From the NCBI GenBank assembly GCA_031282245.1, contig JAITEB010000006.1, forward strand, positions 1 to 64,000: a DNA stretch of 64,000 bases. The letters run 5' to 3'. A program made the translations under genes and the position numbers. This DNA comes from Oscillospiraceae bacterium. Its GTDB lineage: Bacteria > Bacillota > Clostridia > Oscillospirales > Ruminococcaceae. Below the pieces are notes generated by a model. The model did not search any database. It was not told where the DNA came from and saw only the letters and a program-made list of their open reading frames with translations. Of the stretch, positions 7,320 through 15,096 are shown in pieces; positions within the stretch are counted from its first letter, which is position 1, and each line of letters begins with the position of its first letter.

Positions 7320-8426
7320 TCATATTTTTTTAATTTTCTTTTTGCGAAGAATCAACAGCACTGACAGGATAATAATAATAGACGCCACTGCTGAAATAAC
7401 GACGATTAGAATTATATTCGAGCCGCCTTCCTGTTCCTGCGCGGAAGCGGGAATCACGGGATTATAAATGTTTGCGATAGAGGTGTTCACTTCATCGACT
7501 TTTTCTTGAGTAAGCACAAAGTCTTTAGCAAATTCATAGGTCTGTCCTTCCAGCTCAAGTTTCACTTCAGCCCGGTAATCGCCCGCTCTGAAACGTTCCC
7601 CGGTTTCATCCTTGAGTGGGAATGGCAGGATAGAATTAGGAGCCATCTCGGCGTCATCCATAACTCTTTCAGCATAAACCTCGCCGGAACCCGCCGGATA
7701 GACTTTCACCTCGGCTCGTATCTGCCTTGCGATCAGCGCTTGAGTGTTTTTTATTGGGACTACTATAGCCGGATAATAGTCAACTATCGCGCTTTCAATA
7801 TCGCCAATCTCAAACTCAGGCTCAAACTTCAAATCCAAATTTTCCGCCAGCCTTACTCCGATTATATACCTGAGCTGTTTTACGATCCCCATCTCAGACT
7901 CTAAATTCATTTCGGAATCCAAAGGCTTTTGCAGAACGCTTATACCTCCCATCAGCACGCCGTCATATCTGTCTTTCGGCATTTTCACGCGGACAAAAAC
8001 ACTTTTTGACTCAAGTTTCGGGATTTTAACTTCATCCTCTTCGGCTTTGGCTATGTCTGAAAATTTGTAAACCAGGCTTTCATCGTATAAGCCATCTTCC
8101 GGATAAGCTATAATTCCGTTGCCGTTCGTAGAAGCCGTAAGCGTGGAAACGCCGACAGTTATTTCTTCTTCAGACTTATTTGTGACAATAAGCTCCAGAA
8201 GCTGTTCCTGTTCAGGCTCCATCTTAAGATCAAAATAGAGCTTAGGATTCGAGCCGCTGGCGTTATTTTGAATCTGGTTTTCCGGCAGAACGGCCTGTGC
8301 AGTGAAGTTTACTTTATTGAGATTTATTTCGCTCTCTTCATCGGCATAGCCGGGGAATATAGTTAAGCCTGACAGCATCACAAAAACCAGCAGGTAAAAA
8401 ACAATGGATTTTCCGCTTTTTTTCAT
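7320..8426 (-). CDS. WxL-interacting surface protein (DUF916/DUF3324 type)
   Basis: This 368-residue membrane-anchored surface protein has a signal peptide (KSIVFYLLVFVMLSG, about residues 6-20, cleaved near GYA-DE) and an immunoglobulin-like DUF916 domain (YFDLKMEPEQEQLLELIVTN, about 67-86). A second beta domain follows (about 190-305), then one C-terminal transmembrane helix (about 335-360) and a basic tail RKKKIKKI. In Bacilli, such proteins hold WxL proteins on the surface and bridge to host or matrix ligands. It follows the WxL gene by 38 bp in one operon, and a strong terminator follows. Intact; the assignment rests on architecture and partner. Confidence 0.82.
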   Translation of the reverse strand: MKKSGKSIVFYLLVFVMLSGLTIFPGYADEESEINLNKVNFTAQAVLPENQIQNNASGSNPKLYFDLKMEPEQEQLLELIVTNKSEEEITVGVSTLTASTNGNGIIAYPEDGLYDESLVYKFSDIAKAEEDEVKIPKLESKSVFVRVKMPKDRYDGVLMGGISVLQKPLDSEMNLESEMGIVKQLRYIIGVRLAENLDLKFEPEFEIGDIESAIVDYYPAIVVPIKNTQALIARQIRAEVKVYPAGSGEVYAERVMDDAEMAPNSILPFPLKDETGERFRAGDYRAEVKLELEGQTYEFAKDFVLTQEKVDEVNTSIANIYNPVIPASAQEQEGGSNIILIVVISAVASIIIILSVLLILRKKKIKKI

Positions 8427-8464
8427 ATTTCTTATCCTCTCTCACCGATTGTCAGTGATTGCCG

Positions 8465-9052
8465 CTAGTCAATAATCAGATCCCAAGTCATCAGCGCCTC
8501 TGAATGTCCCGCTCTGATCGTGTTGCTATAGACTGTCAGATAACCCGTCATAGGTATCCCCCACGTTCCGAGACCCAGGTGATTCACGTTTTCTGTTATG
8601 CTTGTGGCTTTCATGACAAGAACGGTGTCGCCGCCGGCGCTGAGCTGAGGCGCATAGCTTAAAGGAGGATTTTCATACAAGCCGTCTGTTACAAGTTGAT
8701 CGTTAAACAGAAGAAGCTTAGCGCCTTCAAGACCATTATTAAAATTCGACATGGAGACCGTCACTCTGTATCCGTTCAACCCGCCGTTTTCATTGGTGAC
8801 AACATAAAGAATTTCGTTAAGTGATTGATATGTTACCTGTGTATCAGCGCTTACGATGCTGTGCGTACCGAAATCAAGATCCAGATTTCCTTCTGTGCTT
8901 AAGCCGTCCGGATCGTAATAAATGCCCCCAAAATCAAAGCTGATACCAGCTACGCCGTTAATCGCATAGATTGACGTTGTAAGACCCGCCGTTGTAAGAA
9001 TCATTATAAGCGTAATAAAAAGAATTGTTATTTTTTTGCTTGAAATTTTCAT
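8465..9052 (-). CDS. WxL-domain surface protein
   Basis: This 195-residue secreted protein begins with a lysine-rich signal peptide (KISSKKITILFITLIMILTT) and is otherwise a beta-rich WxL domain. The C-terminus shows GTWGIPMTGYLTV and closes with EALMTWDLIID, the second of the paired W-x-L type motifs. WxL domains bind peptidoglycan non-covalently and pair with DUF916 proteins, exactly as encoded downstream. A clear AAAAGGAG precedes ATG 9052. The protein is short, with little beyond the binding domain, so it may be a minimal anchor subunit. Confidence 0.8.
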   Translation of the reverse strand: MKISSKKITILFITLIMILTTAGLTTSIYAINGVAGISFDFGGIYYDPDGLSTEGNLDLDFGTHSIVSADTQVTYQSLNEILYVVTNENGGLNGYRVTVSMSNFNNGLEGAKLLLFNDQLVTDGLYENPPLSYAPQLSAGGDTVLVMKATSITENVNHLGLGTWGIPMTGYLTVYSNTIRAGHSEALMTWDLIID

Positions 9053-9072
9053 GAATTAATACTCCTTTTTTG

Positions 9073-9107
9073 GTTTGTTGTTTGGTTTGTTGTCTGGTTT
9101 GTTTTTG
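9073..9107. repeat. Tandem GGTTTGTT repeats in the WxL leader
   Basis: Three copies of a TGGTTTGTTG-like unit lie back to back just upstream of the WxL gene. On the transcript they read as CAACAAACCA units. They could be slippage-prone or form a protein or RNA binding tract; the role is unknown. Confidence 0.6.
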
Positions 9108-9443
9108 AATCGATTGAATCAGGCGGCTCATACACTTGAATCAGGTTGAACGTTTAATTTTTCATTGCAGACACCTCTTTCAAAAGCGTTATAAGTGGAC
9201 ATCCGGTCAATTTTTTGATATTCACTTCACTATCCTTTCTATAATAATAATAAATATAAAACTGTACCAAACCCCGGTTCCGGGACAGGTATACTTAAAC
9301 GCAGGTGAGAAAATCGGTGAAAATCAAGGAATTGAACAATTTCAAATTCTTGGTCCGTTGATGATGCTCGAATTTGCTGTAATTTTTGTAAAATAGGGGT
9401 ATCATTAATTCCAATAAAACCAATTCCTTCGATTTACCGACTT

Positions 9444-9472
9444 ATTATACTATAAATCTACAAAAAAAGCAA
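9444..9472 (-). promoter_or_regulatory. Leftward promoter of the WxL operon
   Basis: On the minus strand TTGCTT (9467-9472), 17 bp and a perfect TATAAT (9444-9449). Transcription would start near 9437, leaving a leader of about 385 bases before the WxL start codon. The leader contains a CCCGG/CCGGG hairpin (near 9274) and the tandem repeats. Confidence 0.65.
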
Positions 9473-9479
9473 GTCATTT

Positions 9480-9885
9480 GTCCAATAAATTCATAATAAA
9501 TTTATAAATATTATGGCAGAAATCACACTGATTTGCTTTTGTTATAATTATAGGGGCGGATGGCAATTCCGCTTTTCTTCCACCGGGGAATTTTTACTCG
9601 TCGGCGCGATGAAACAGGGGGGTGCAATTTTCGAGATACCCCCATACCCCATCCAATCTCCAGCCTCGACGCTGGCATAGGAAGGCTGGAAAAATTGTAA
9701 AACTTTTGATAATAAAGAGGATTCGCACTCATAAGTTACGCCGTCAATATCTCCCAAATAACCTACAACAAAAGTTTCCAAACCATCAGAGATAGAAGTT
9801 TTGCTTATCTCTGTAAAGTCGTGTGTGTCTCCCGAGCTTTCCAGACTTGTCGCATTGGATGTTTTTATTTTTATAAAAAGCTATA
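9480..9885. other. Stretch with no supported gene
   Basis: The longest frame is leftward (9548-9781 and upstream), with readable but unfamiliar protein-like text (YLGDIDGVTYECESS) and no ribosome site. It may be a gene remnant at the edge of the mobile region. No product is assigned. Confidence 0.35.
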
Positions 9886-9908
9886 GCCGCCAGAACAGCG
9901 GCGGTTTT
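9886..9908 (+). terminator. Rho-independent terminator
   Basis: GCCGC (9886-9890) and GCGGC (9898-9902) enclose a 7-base loop and are followed by GGTTTTTT. No intact rightward gene precedes it, so it probably belonged to a lost gene. Confidence 0.65.
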
Positions 9909-9963
9909 TTATTACATATCAATGCAAAATTTGAAATATCATAATTTACAAGTAGGATAAAAT

Positions 9964-9998
9964 TATCACCGCTAAAAACTGACCGTTTAGCGGTGATA
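9964..9998. promoter_or_regulatory. 13-bp palindrome overlapping a -10 box
   Basis: TATCACCGCTAAA (9964-9976) and its exact complement TTTAGCGGTGATA (9986-9998) are separated by 9 bp. The right arm runs into TATAAT (9997-10002) just before the ImmA remnant. There is no U-run, so an operator or recombination site is more likely than a terminator. Confidence 0.6.
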
Positions 9999-10016
9999 TA
10001 ATTGCTCATGGTACAC

Positions 10017-10381
10017 ATGAACGGGTTTGAGAAACAGCCTGGCAACTCCTGATAGATTGCAAAATAGACGCTTTCCCGGTGAGTCTTTACAAAATATCAG
10101 ATTTGACAGGGATTAAAATAATCGAAAACAGCTCAATCAGCAGGCCGCAAAAAGAATTCGGAGCCGATTTGTTCGCGCTGGAACTGCTTGCGCCGTCCTG
10201 CATAGTTCAACACTGGAAGCCAGAGTACATAGCAAAATTATGTAATATTCCAAAATTTCATATTAAGCAAGTAGAAAATTTTTACACACAAGAAGATTTT
10301 TCGCGTGATTTATTTGCGCAAAAGCTCTTTGAACAATTCCAAGATTTTACAAGGAGATACATATGCCAGGAAAATCAATGA
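10017..10381 (+). pseudogene. Decayed ImmA/IrrE-family peptidase gene
   Basis: The start ATG 10017 gives MNGFEK. After a frameshift near 10034 the text continues AWQLLIDCKIDAFPVSLYKI, typical of the N-terminus of ImmA proteins of integrative elements. The middle is gone: after GIKIIENSS the sequence jumps to the C-terminal EFGADLFALELLAP region, so the zinc-binding HExxH motif is absent. ImmA normally cleaves the element repressor. The reading frame overlaps the following integrase start. This copy cannot be active. Confidence 0.7.
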
Positions 10382-10879
10382 AACGCGCGAACGGAACCGG
10401 CTCGGTTTTCAAGCTCAAAGGCCGCCGTCGCAAGCCCTGGGCAGTAAAAGTGACCGCTGGCTTTGACAAGTCTGGGAAACAAAAATTCTTGTATTTGGGT
10501 TATTATACAAAAAAGGAAGAAGCTTCCGCGACACTCCTCCAGCACCAAATAACTCCACTCACCAAACGGGCGTAGACATGGCGAACCGGGTGATATCCGG
10601 CGGCATAAAGACAGATTCAGGAAAAAATAGGAAAATCACCATACATCCTATAATATTTCCATATGTTGAGAAATACTATAAAAATCAAGAAAAACCCCGC
10701 ACAGCTGCCGCCATACGCTGTCCAGCCTTTTGATGGAAACTAACGCAAACACCAAAGCCGCGCAGGATATTCTTGGCCATGCCGATTACGCCACGACTGC
10801 AAATATCTACACGCATACGAATATAGAGATTTTGCGCAAGGAAATGGAAAAGATAAACATTGAGGACTTTGAGATGTAG
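10363..10879 (+). pseudogene. int: Decayed tyrosine recombinase (Tn916-type integrase)
   Basis: Three pieces of one integrase remain in order. ATG 10363 with an AAGGAG site opens the AP2-like arm-binding domain (MKRANGTGSVFKLKGRRRKP, WAVKVTAGF, YLGYYTKKEEA; stop at 10573). A middle piece GGIKTDSGKNRKITIHP is found at 10578-10700. The catalytic C-terminus starts at 10709 with RHTLSSLLMETN and runs to LGHADYATTANIYTH, which carries the conserved Arg, His and Tyr. The core between the pieces is deleted and the frames differ. The normal protein is about 380-400 residues. Integration or excision by this protein is not possible. Confidence 0.88.
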
Positions 10880-10920
10880 GCGACGGGTAGGTAACAAACT
10901 GGATTTCATGCAATAAAAAT

Positions 10921-10966
10921 CCCGCTTAACTATAGCCGATAAATGGCTTCGTTAAGCGGGGTTTTG
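10921..10966 (+). terminator. Terminator after the integrase remnant
   Basis: CCCGCTTAAC (10921-10930) pairs with GTTAAGCGGG (10951-10960). A small inner stem AGCC/GGCT lies in the loop, and GGTTTT follows. An A-run on the left makes it partly bidirectional. Confidence 0.8.
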
Positions 10967-11162
10967 CTTGCCCATAAAGTATAATAGAGACAAATCAAAA
11001 AAGCCCGTCGTAAAGGGATTTTAAAGGATTTGCCTCTATTATTTTTGCTCTTTTTCCAGCCAAAACCGGAGGAAAAAAACGGCTCAAAAAAATCCATGTT
11101 ATATTAGAGCCAAAAATTTCCGCCGTGAGGAATACAAAAATCTTTATGGAGGTACAAAGTTT

Positions 11163-11954
11163 ATGGGCACAATTCTGGCAATCGCGAACCAGAAAAGCGG
11201 CGTGGGTAAAACCACTACGGCGGTCAGTCTGGGAACGGCTCTGGCAAGAAAAGGCAGAAAGGTTCTCATTGTGGACTGCGACCCGCAGGGAAACGCAGGC
11301 ATATGCTTCGGCGTTACGGGCGTCAGCGGAGGGCTGAGCCTCGCGTCCGCGCTTAACGCTATCATTCTGCGCGAGCAGGCCCCGAAGGAGATTATTATGT
11401 ACCAGCGCGACGCAAACGTCAGCCTGATTCTCTCCGACATTTCGCTGGCAGGTGTCGAAACCACGCTGGTTAACGTCATCGCCGACCGCAAGTTTATGTT
11501 AAGTAATTATCTGGAAGGCGTGAGGGATGATTTTGACTATGTGATTCTTGACTGCGCTCCGTCTCTGGGAATGCTCACCATCAACGCGCTGGTCGCGGCG
11601 GACGAGGTTCTGATTCCGGCTCAGGCTCAGTATTTGTCAGCCAAGGGGCTTGAACAGCTTCTGCTGACGGTCAGGCACCTGAAAAGGCGGCTGAATCCCG
11701 GGCTGGAAGTCCTCGGAATCCTGATGACAATGGTGGACGCGCGGACAAATTACGCGAAAGATATTCTGGAAAATATCTGCCAGACCTACGGCGGCGCGTT
11801 CAGGGTTTTCGGGAGCGTGATTCCGCGGTCGGTCAGGGCTGAGGAAAGCACGGCGGCGGCTCAATGTATTCACTCCTACGACCCGAAGGGCAAGGTCGCG
11901 CTGGCATATCAGGCATTGGCCGATGAGATTCTGGGCGGCGGGGTGCCGGCATGA
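11163..11954 (+). CDS. parA: ParA-family partition ATPase
   Basis: This intact 263-residue ATPase has the deviant Walker A KSGVGKTTTA (about residues 11-20), Walker A' VLIVDCDPQGN (about 36-46) and Walker B-like DYVILDCAPSLG (about 121-132). ParA proteins position plasmids, integrative elements or chromosomes by ATP-dependent gradients with ParB. ATG 11163 follows TATGGAGGT. The gene overlaps parB by 4 bases (ATGA). The partner is truncated here. The preceding 280 bp (10880-11162) hold a terminator and an A-rich leader but no gene. Closest in style to ICE or phage-plasmid ParA; still potentially expressed. Confidence 0.92.
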   Translation: MGTILAIANQKSGVGKTTTAVSLGTALARKGRKVLIVDCDPQGNAGICFGVTGVSGGLSLASALNAIILREQAPKEIIMYQRDANVSLILSDISLAGVETTLVNVIADRKFMLSNYLEGVRDDFDYVILDCAPSLGMLTINALVAADEVLIPAQAQYLSAKGLEQLLLTVRHLKRRLNPGLEVLGILMTMVDARTNYAKDILENICQTYGGAFRVFGSVIPRSVRAEESTAAAQCIHSYDPKGKVALAYQALADEILGGGVPA

Positions 11955-12571
11955 GTCCGGGAAGCCCACAGACCAGAGACCGCGCCGGACAGGTTAGACT
12001 GGCCAGCGTTGACGATCTGTTCGGAGACAGCGGCGAAAACTCAAACGAGCTGGAAGTCAGACTGGACGAACTGCACCCGTTTCCGAATCATCCATTCAAA
12101 GTACTGCTGGACAAGGTAATGGAAGAATTAGTCAGCAGCATCCGCGAACACGGCCTGTTCGAGGCGCTGGAAGTCCGTGAGAAGCCGGAGGGCGGCTACG
12201 AGATAATTTCCGGCCACAGGCGGCTGAAAGCGTGTGAAATGGCGGATTTGGCGAGACTTCGGGTACGTGTGGTCGAGGCCGACGACAACACCGCGATTCT
12301 GCGGATGGTCGAAAGTAACCTGCACCGCCCCGTAATTTTGCCAAGTGAAAAGGCATTTTCATACAAAATGCAGCTAGAGGCTCTGACAAGAAAAGCTGGC
12401 CGACCTAAAAATAATCTGTCCCAAGTTGGGACACATTTACGGTCTGATAAAGAATTATCCAAAAAAACAGGAGAAAGTCGAAATCAAATTCAGCGGTACA
12501 TCTGCCTGACGGAACTTTTGCCCCAGTTGCTGGACATGGTAGACAACAAGAAATTGCCATTCACATGCTAG
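11951..12571 (+). pseudogene. parB: Truncated ParB/Spo0J-like partition protein
   Basis: The 206-residue frame contains the ParB CTPase/nuclease domain (LVSSIREHGLFEALEVRE, YEIISGHRRLKACEMA, about 56-95), the VESNLHR box (about 117-123) and the helix-turn-helix (KELSKKTGESRNQIQRYI, about 173-190). It ends abruptly at LPFTC followed by TAG. Family members continue for another 80-150 residues, and the next small ORF begins inside this junction, so the C-terminal part has been deleted. It overlaps parA by 4 bp. DNA binding might survive, but dimerisation is probably lost. Confidence 0.8.
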
Positions 12572-12708
12572 GTAAGGGCAAAGCGAAGGCCAGCAGAGAG
12601 AAAGCTCACAAATACTTTTGCCCTCTCTGCGGGCAGGAAGTTCGGTCTACCAGCAATCTCAATCTGATTTGCGGGAATTGTGAAATCCCGATGGAGCGCG
12701 CCGATTAA
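12565..12708 (+). CDS. Small zinc-ribbon protein (possibly a ParB-operon leftover)
   Basis: This 47-residue basic protein carries CPLC and CGNC pairs (FCPLCGQEVRS...ICGNCEIPM), a typical zinc ribbon. It starts at ATG 12565 inside the end of truncated parB and lacks its own ribosome site, so it may be the tail of a gene fused to parB by deletion. Such ribbons often follow parB in clostridial integrative elements. Function unknown. Confidence 0.5.
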   Translation: MLGKGKAKASREKAHKYFCPLCGQEVRSTSNLNLICGNCEIPMERAD

Positions 12709-12737
12709 GGCGCGCTCCGGGTTTGAGGGGGGACATA

Positions 12738-13282
12738 ATGAAACATAATCCGTACAGCGAAAAAATTTTAAAGACGATTATCCGGCTCGGGCATGTTTAT
12801 TCCACTTGGAACGTGTTTACTGACTTTGTGGAGCTTGGTGCCCTGGCGATAGCCAACAGCCTGGAAAACAAATCGGACGCTTGGCAGAAGCGCGAGGAGC
12901 GGTACCTTGAAGTGATTAAGCGGTACCGGCCTGAAGAACGGAAGTTCTTTCCCGAGATCTTCGCCGACTTGCTTGAGGCGCTTCAATACGAGCTTACATG
13001 GTCCAATGCGCCGGTCGACGTACTTGGCAGGTTATTTCACGACTTGGAACTTCACAACCAGTATAAGGGGCAATTCTTCACGCCGCAGCACATTTGCGAC
13101 ATGATGGGCGCGATTGCCCTTGGCGAAGACAAAAGCGCGATTGAGGAAAAGGGCTATATCAGTTTCAGCGAACCTTGCTGCGGTTCCGGTGCTATGGCTC
13201 TCGGATTTGCAAAGGCTATGTTGAGGTTCCGTCCTTGCCGCCGACGGGCGAACAGCTATCGCTATTTGGGGAGGACGGCTAA
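12738..13282 (+). pseudogene. Internally deleted N6-adenine DNA methylase
   Basis: ATG 12738 behind GAGGGGGGAC opens a frame with a helical N-terminus (VYSTWNVFTDFVELGALAI) and FFTPQHICDMM. The SAM-binding motif I is SEPCCGSGAMALGFA (about 139-153). Just after it the frame shifts near 13220 into the true C-terminus EVPSLPPTGEQLSLFGEDG, ending TAA 13280-13282. The catalytic D/NPPY region between is missing, so methylation activity is lost. Full-length relatives in mobile elements are roughly 250-300 residues. Left in its original frame, the ORF runs on to 13349 as nonsense. Confidence 0.8.
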
Positions 13283-13423
13283 ATGTATGAGCCTCACAAA
13301 AACACGCAGGCAGAAGCCGTGCTCGCCGCTTTGGCTAAAGGCCCAATGACCGTCAAGGATTATAGCGAAGTGCTGCCGCCTAACTTGCTCCCAGGCAAGC
13401 ACATGCTGTTCCTACCTTATTAA
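13283..13423 (+). CDS. Small protein following the methylase
   Basis: ATG 13283 lies one base after the methylase stop and gives a 46-residue protein (MYEPHKNTQAEAVLAALAKG...). The N-terminal half resembles the first helices of a winged-helix domain (AVLAALAKGPMTVKDYSEVL). The end may be truncated. The methylase tail GGGGAGGAC would serve as ribosome site. No family is assigned. Confidence 0.4.
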   Translation: MYEPHKNTQAEAVLAALAKGPMTVKDYSEVLPPNLLPGKHMLFLPY

Positions 13424-13518
13424 CTACGGGCAGGTGGAGCGAATAGCACGGGGGCGCTACCGGAAGTCAAAAATAGCTGCAAGTGAAAAATACAATCATA
13501 GCAAAGAGGTGACAACAA

Positions 13519-13731
13519 ATGGGACTCGCTACGCTCCGTAAAGCGGCAGGTTTGACGCTGCATGGACTCGACAAGAAATCCGGTGTTAACTACATGAAAA
13601 TCCATCAAATTGAAAAGGGCAAAATCAAGCCTGAGCATATTATGCTCCGCACGGCGCAGAAACTCGCAAATGCGCTTAACTGCGAACCTAAAGACCTTCT
13701 TACGCCTGACGAAACCGAACAAGAAAATTAA
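13519..13731 (+). CDS. Cro/CI-type helix-turn-helix regulator
   Basis: This 70-residue XRE-family DNA-binding protein has the helix-turn-helix in LRKAAGLTLHGLDKKSGVNY and the recognition helix MKIHQIEKGKIKPEHI (about 5-37), followed by the usual LANALNCEPKDLL closing helix. AGAGGTGAC before ATG 13519 is a good ribosome site. Intact; likely a Cro-like switch or accessory regulator of the element. Confidence 0.85.
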   Translation: MGLATLRKAAGLTLHGLDKKSGVNYMKIHQIEKGKIKPEHIMLRTAQKLANALNCEPKDLLTPDETEQEN

Positions 13732-13742
13732 AACGAACCACA

Positions 13743-13769
13743 GCAAGCCCCAGACCTCCCGTATCGTGT
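13743..13769 (+). repeat. 27-bp intergenic repeat, copy 1
   Basis: Begins GCAAGCCCC and ends ATCGTGT. It matches copy 2 at 15788-15814 in 22 of 27 positions. Both copies sit shortly after or before small element genes. Confidence 0.55.
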
Positions 13770-13865
13770 TTTACGCCTTTGTGAGTAATTCTATAAGGCC
13801 ATGCAGTGAAATGCGGCATGGGAGATTCTGGAATGCTTATTCTTATGAGATAGGAGTGAAGCCGT

Positions 13866-14138
13866 ATGAAGACTTGTCAAATTTGTGGAAAACCCATTGA
13901 ATTTAGTAGTAGAGCGCGGAAATTCTGCTCCGACGAGTGCCGGGCGCGCGAAAAGTATAACCGCAATCGGGCATGGCTCACGGCGCACCCCGGAAAAGCG
14001 GCAGAATACAGCCGGAAATGGCGGGAGGAGAATCCCGAGTGCGCTAATCAAATGTCTCGGGACAGCTACCGCAAAAAGACGCTCCGGCAGATTGAGGAGG
14101 AACAACAAAATGTTAATAAAAAACTTGTCTCAACTTAA
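13866..14138 (+). CDS. Small zinc-binding protein of the element
   Basis: This 90-residue protein starts with a treble-clef type motif (CQICGKPIEF then KFCSDECRAREKYN), followed by a charged helix (HPGKAAEYSRKWREENP) and a basic tail. Such proteins are common in phages and integrative elements and probably bind nucleic acid or protein. ATG 13866 follows ATAGGAGTG. The 3' end overlaps the next gene by 29 bp in another frame, suggesting translational coupling. Intact. Confidence 0.7.
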   Translation: MKTCQICGKPIEFSSRARKFCSDECRAREKYNRNRAWLTAHPGKAAEYSRKWREENPECANQMSRDSYRKKTLRQIEEEQQNVNKKLVST

Positions 14139-14514
14139 AAAGGCGCTCGTGCCGGGCGTTAAGCTTGAGATTGTATCGCATAATCTCCCTGAGTGTATAG
14201 GGCAAATCCGGCGTGTAACTAAGGCGAATACTTCCGGCTTTTACAGCGTCGTCGACGGCAAGCCAGAGCATAGACTTTCGCAAGGTAATAACAGCCTTGG
14301 CGTTTGGTGCGAATGGAGTTCCGCTAAACATTGGACCTTTGATGCCGAGGGAGTATGCACCAAGTATTTCCACTACCAATATATATCCAATGACATACTT
14401 ATCGCACTAAAAATTTTGAAGCCTTGCGATATCTGCGCTAATTCTGGCTGGGAAACAATGGGTAAAGTTGCGGCGTGTAATTGCTGCGAAGGATCTGTGT
14501 TTTATACACCGTGA
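14110..14514 (+). CDS. Small element protein with two CxxC pairs
   Basis: The 134-residue frame from ATG 14110 (MLIKNLSQLKKALVPGVKLE) has GAGGAGG 8-14 bases upstream. It ends with a zinc-ribbon-like CDICANSGW and CNCCEG. The central part (VWCEWSSAKHWTFD) is aromatic. This style is typical of hypothetical proteins in clostridial phages and ICEs; no activity can be named. It overlaps the preceding gene by 29 bp, and a strong terminator follows. Intact. Confidence 0.65.
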   Translation: MLIKNLSQLKKALVPGVKLEIVSHNLPECIGQIRRVTKANTSGFYSVVDGKPEHRLSQGNNSLGVWCEWSSAKHWTFDAEGVCTKYFHYQYISNDILIALKILKPCDICANSGWETMGKVAACNCCEGSVFYTP

Positions 14515-14536
14515 AGGGGAGTAACAGATAAAAGAG

Positions 14537-14577
14537 CCCGGCGGTATTGCTTCTGTGCGGTACCGCCGGGTTTTCTT
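14537..14577 (+). terminator. Terminator
   Basis: CCCGGCGGTA (14537-14546) and TACCGCCGGG (14561-14570) form a perfect 10-bp stem followed by TTTTCTTTT. Confidence 0.9.
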
Positions 14578-14622
14578 TTACCGAAGGCATTAAAATTTTT
14601 GCGTTTTTCCGGGGCTCCCGAA

Positions 14623-14694
14623 TCTTACTAAACACGATAAAATTATAATTGCCAGGCGGTAAAAGACCACCAAATATTAAGGAGGACGATAAAA
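14623..14694 (+). promoter_or_regulatory. Repeated leader module, copy 1
   Basis: A block from TCTTACTAAACACG through TATAAT (14643-14648), a CCAGGCGG...CCACC element and AAGGAGGAC. It is nearly repeated at 15097-15166, and each copy ends at a start codon. It combines a -10 box, a possible small hairpin or operator and a ribosome site. Confidence 0.65.
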
Positions 14695-14862
14695 ATGTGT
14701 GGATATAATCTTTATAATATAACAAATTGCAAAACTGCAATAGCGGCGCTTAAAGCCTTCCCGATTACGTGTAAACTAAAAAATCAGCACCGATCTAAGC
14801 TTTGGGAGTTGCAGCGCTTGCTTGATATGTATTGTGCGCCGTTAAATAGAATTTATTATTGA
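14695..14862 (+). CDS. Small protein behind a repeated leader
   Basis: ATG 14695 with AAGGAGG spaced by about 8 bases opens 55 codons (MCGYNLYNITNCKTAIAALK...). It is cysteine-containing and mildly basic, with no family recognised. It is translated from one of the two duplicated leader modules. The frame ending at 15025 overlaps its end and may be the original continuation after a frameshift. Confidence 0.5.
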   Translation: MCGYNLYNITNCKTAIAALKAFPITCKLKNQHRSKLWELQRLLDMYCAPLNRIYY

Positions 14863-14869
14863 AAGAATA

Positions 14870-15025
14870 GTGGGTCGGCTTGGCACCTATCCGCTATCAA
14901 GTATCACGGCGCATAAGTTTTTGCAAGGCAAGCTCACCGAAATGGTTAAGGAACATAGCGATTACAGGGGCATTAAGCAAGCCATTCTTACCAGACGTGA
15001 AGTAGAAAATTGTGAGCGAGACTAA
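14870..15025 (+). pseudogene. Orphan reading-frame remnant
   Basis: A protein-like frame (VGRLGTYPLSSITAHKFLQG...ERD) runs to TAA 15023-15025. It has only a GTG at 14870 and no ribosome site. It probably continued the preceding small gene before a frameshift. No function recognised. Confidence 0.35.
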
Positions 15026-15096
15026 TCACGCTCACGTCATCGGCAAAAGCGCACGAGTTTACTGCCGAAACTCTGGCAGGTTTGCGCGCTCCCTTT

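Noticed and set aside
9548..9781. Leftward 77-codon ORF in the gap before the mobile region
   Set aside because: It lacks a ribosome site and a recognisable family. The text is partly protein-like, so it is only noted as a possible remnant.
1829..10000. tRNA-Gln as the attachment site of the decayed element
   Set aside because: The element's integrase lies about 8.5 kb away with chromosomal genes in between, and I found no duplicated tRNA 3' end near 9.9 or 27.8 kb.
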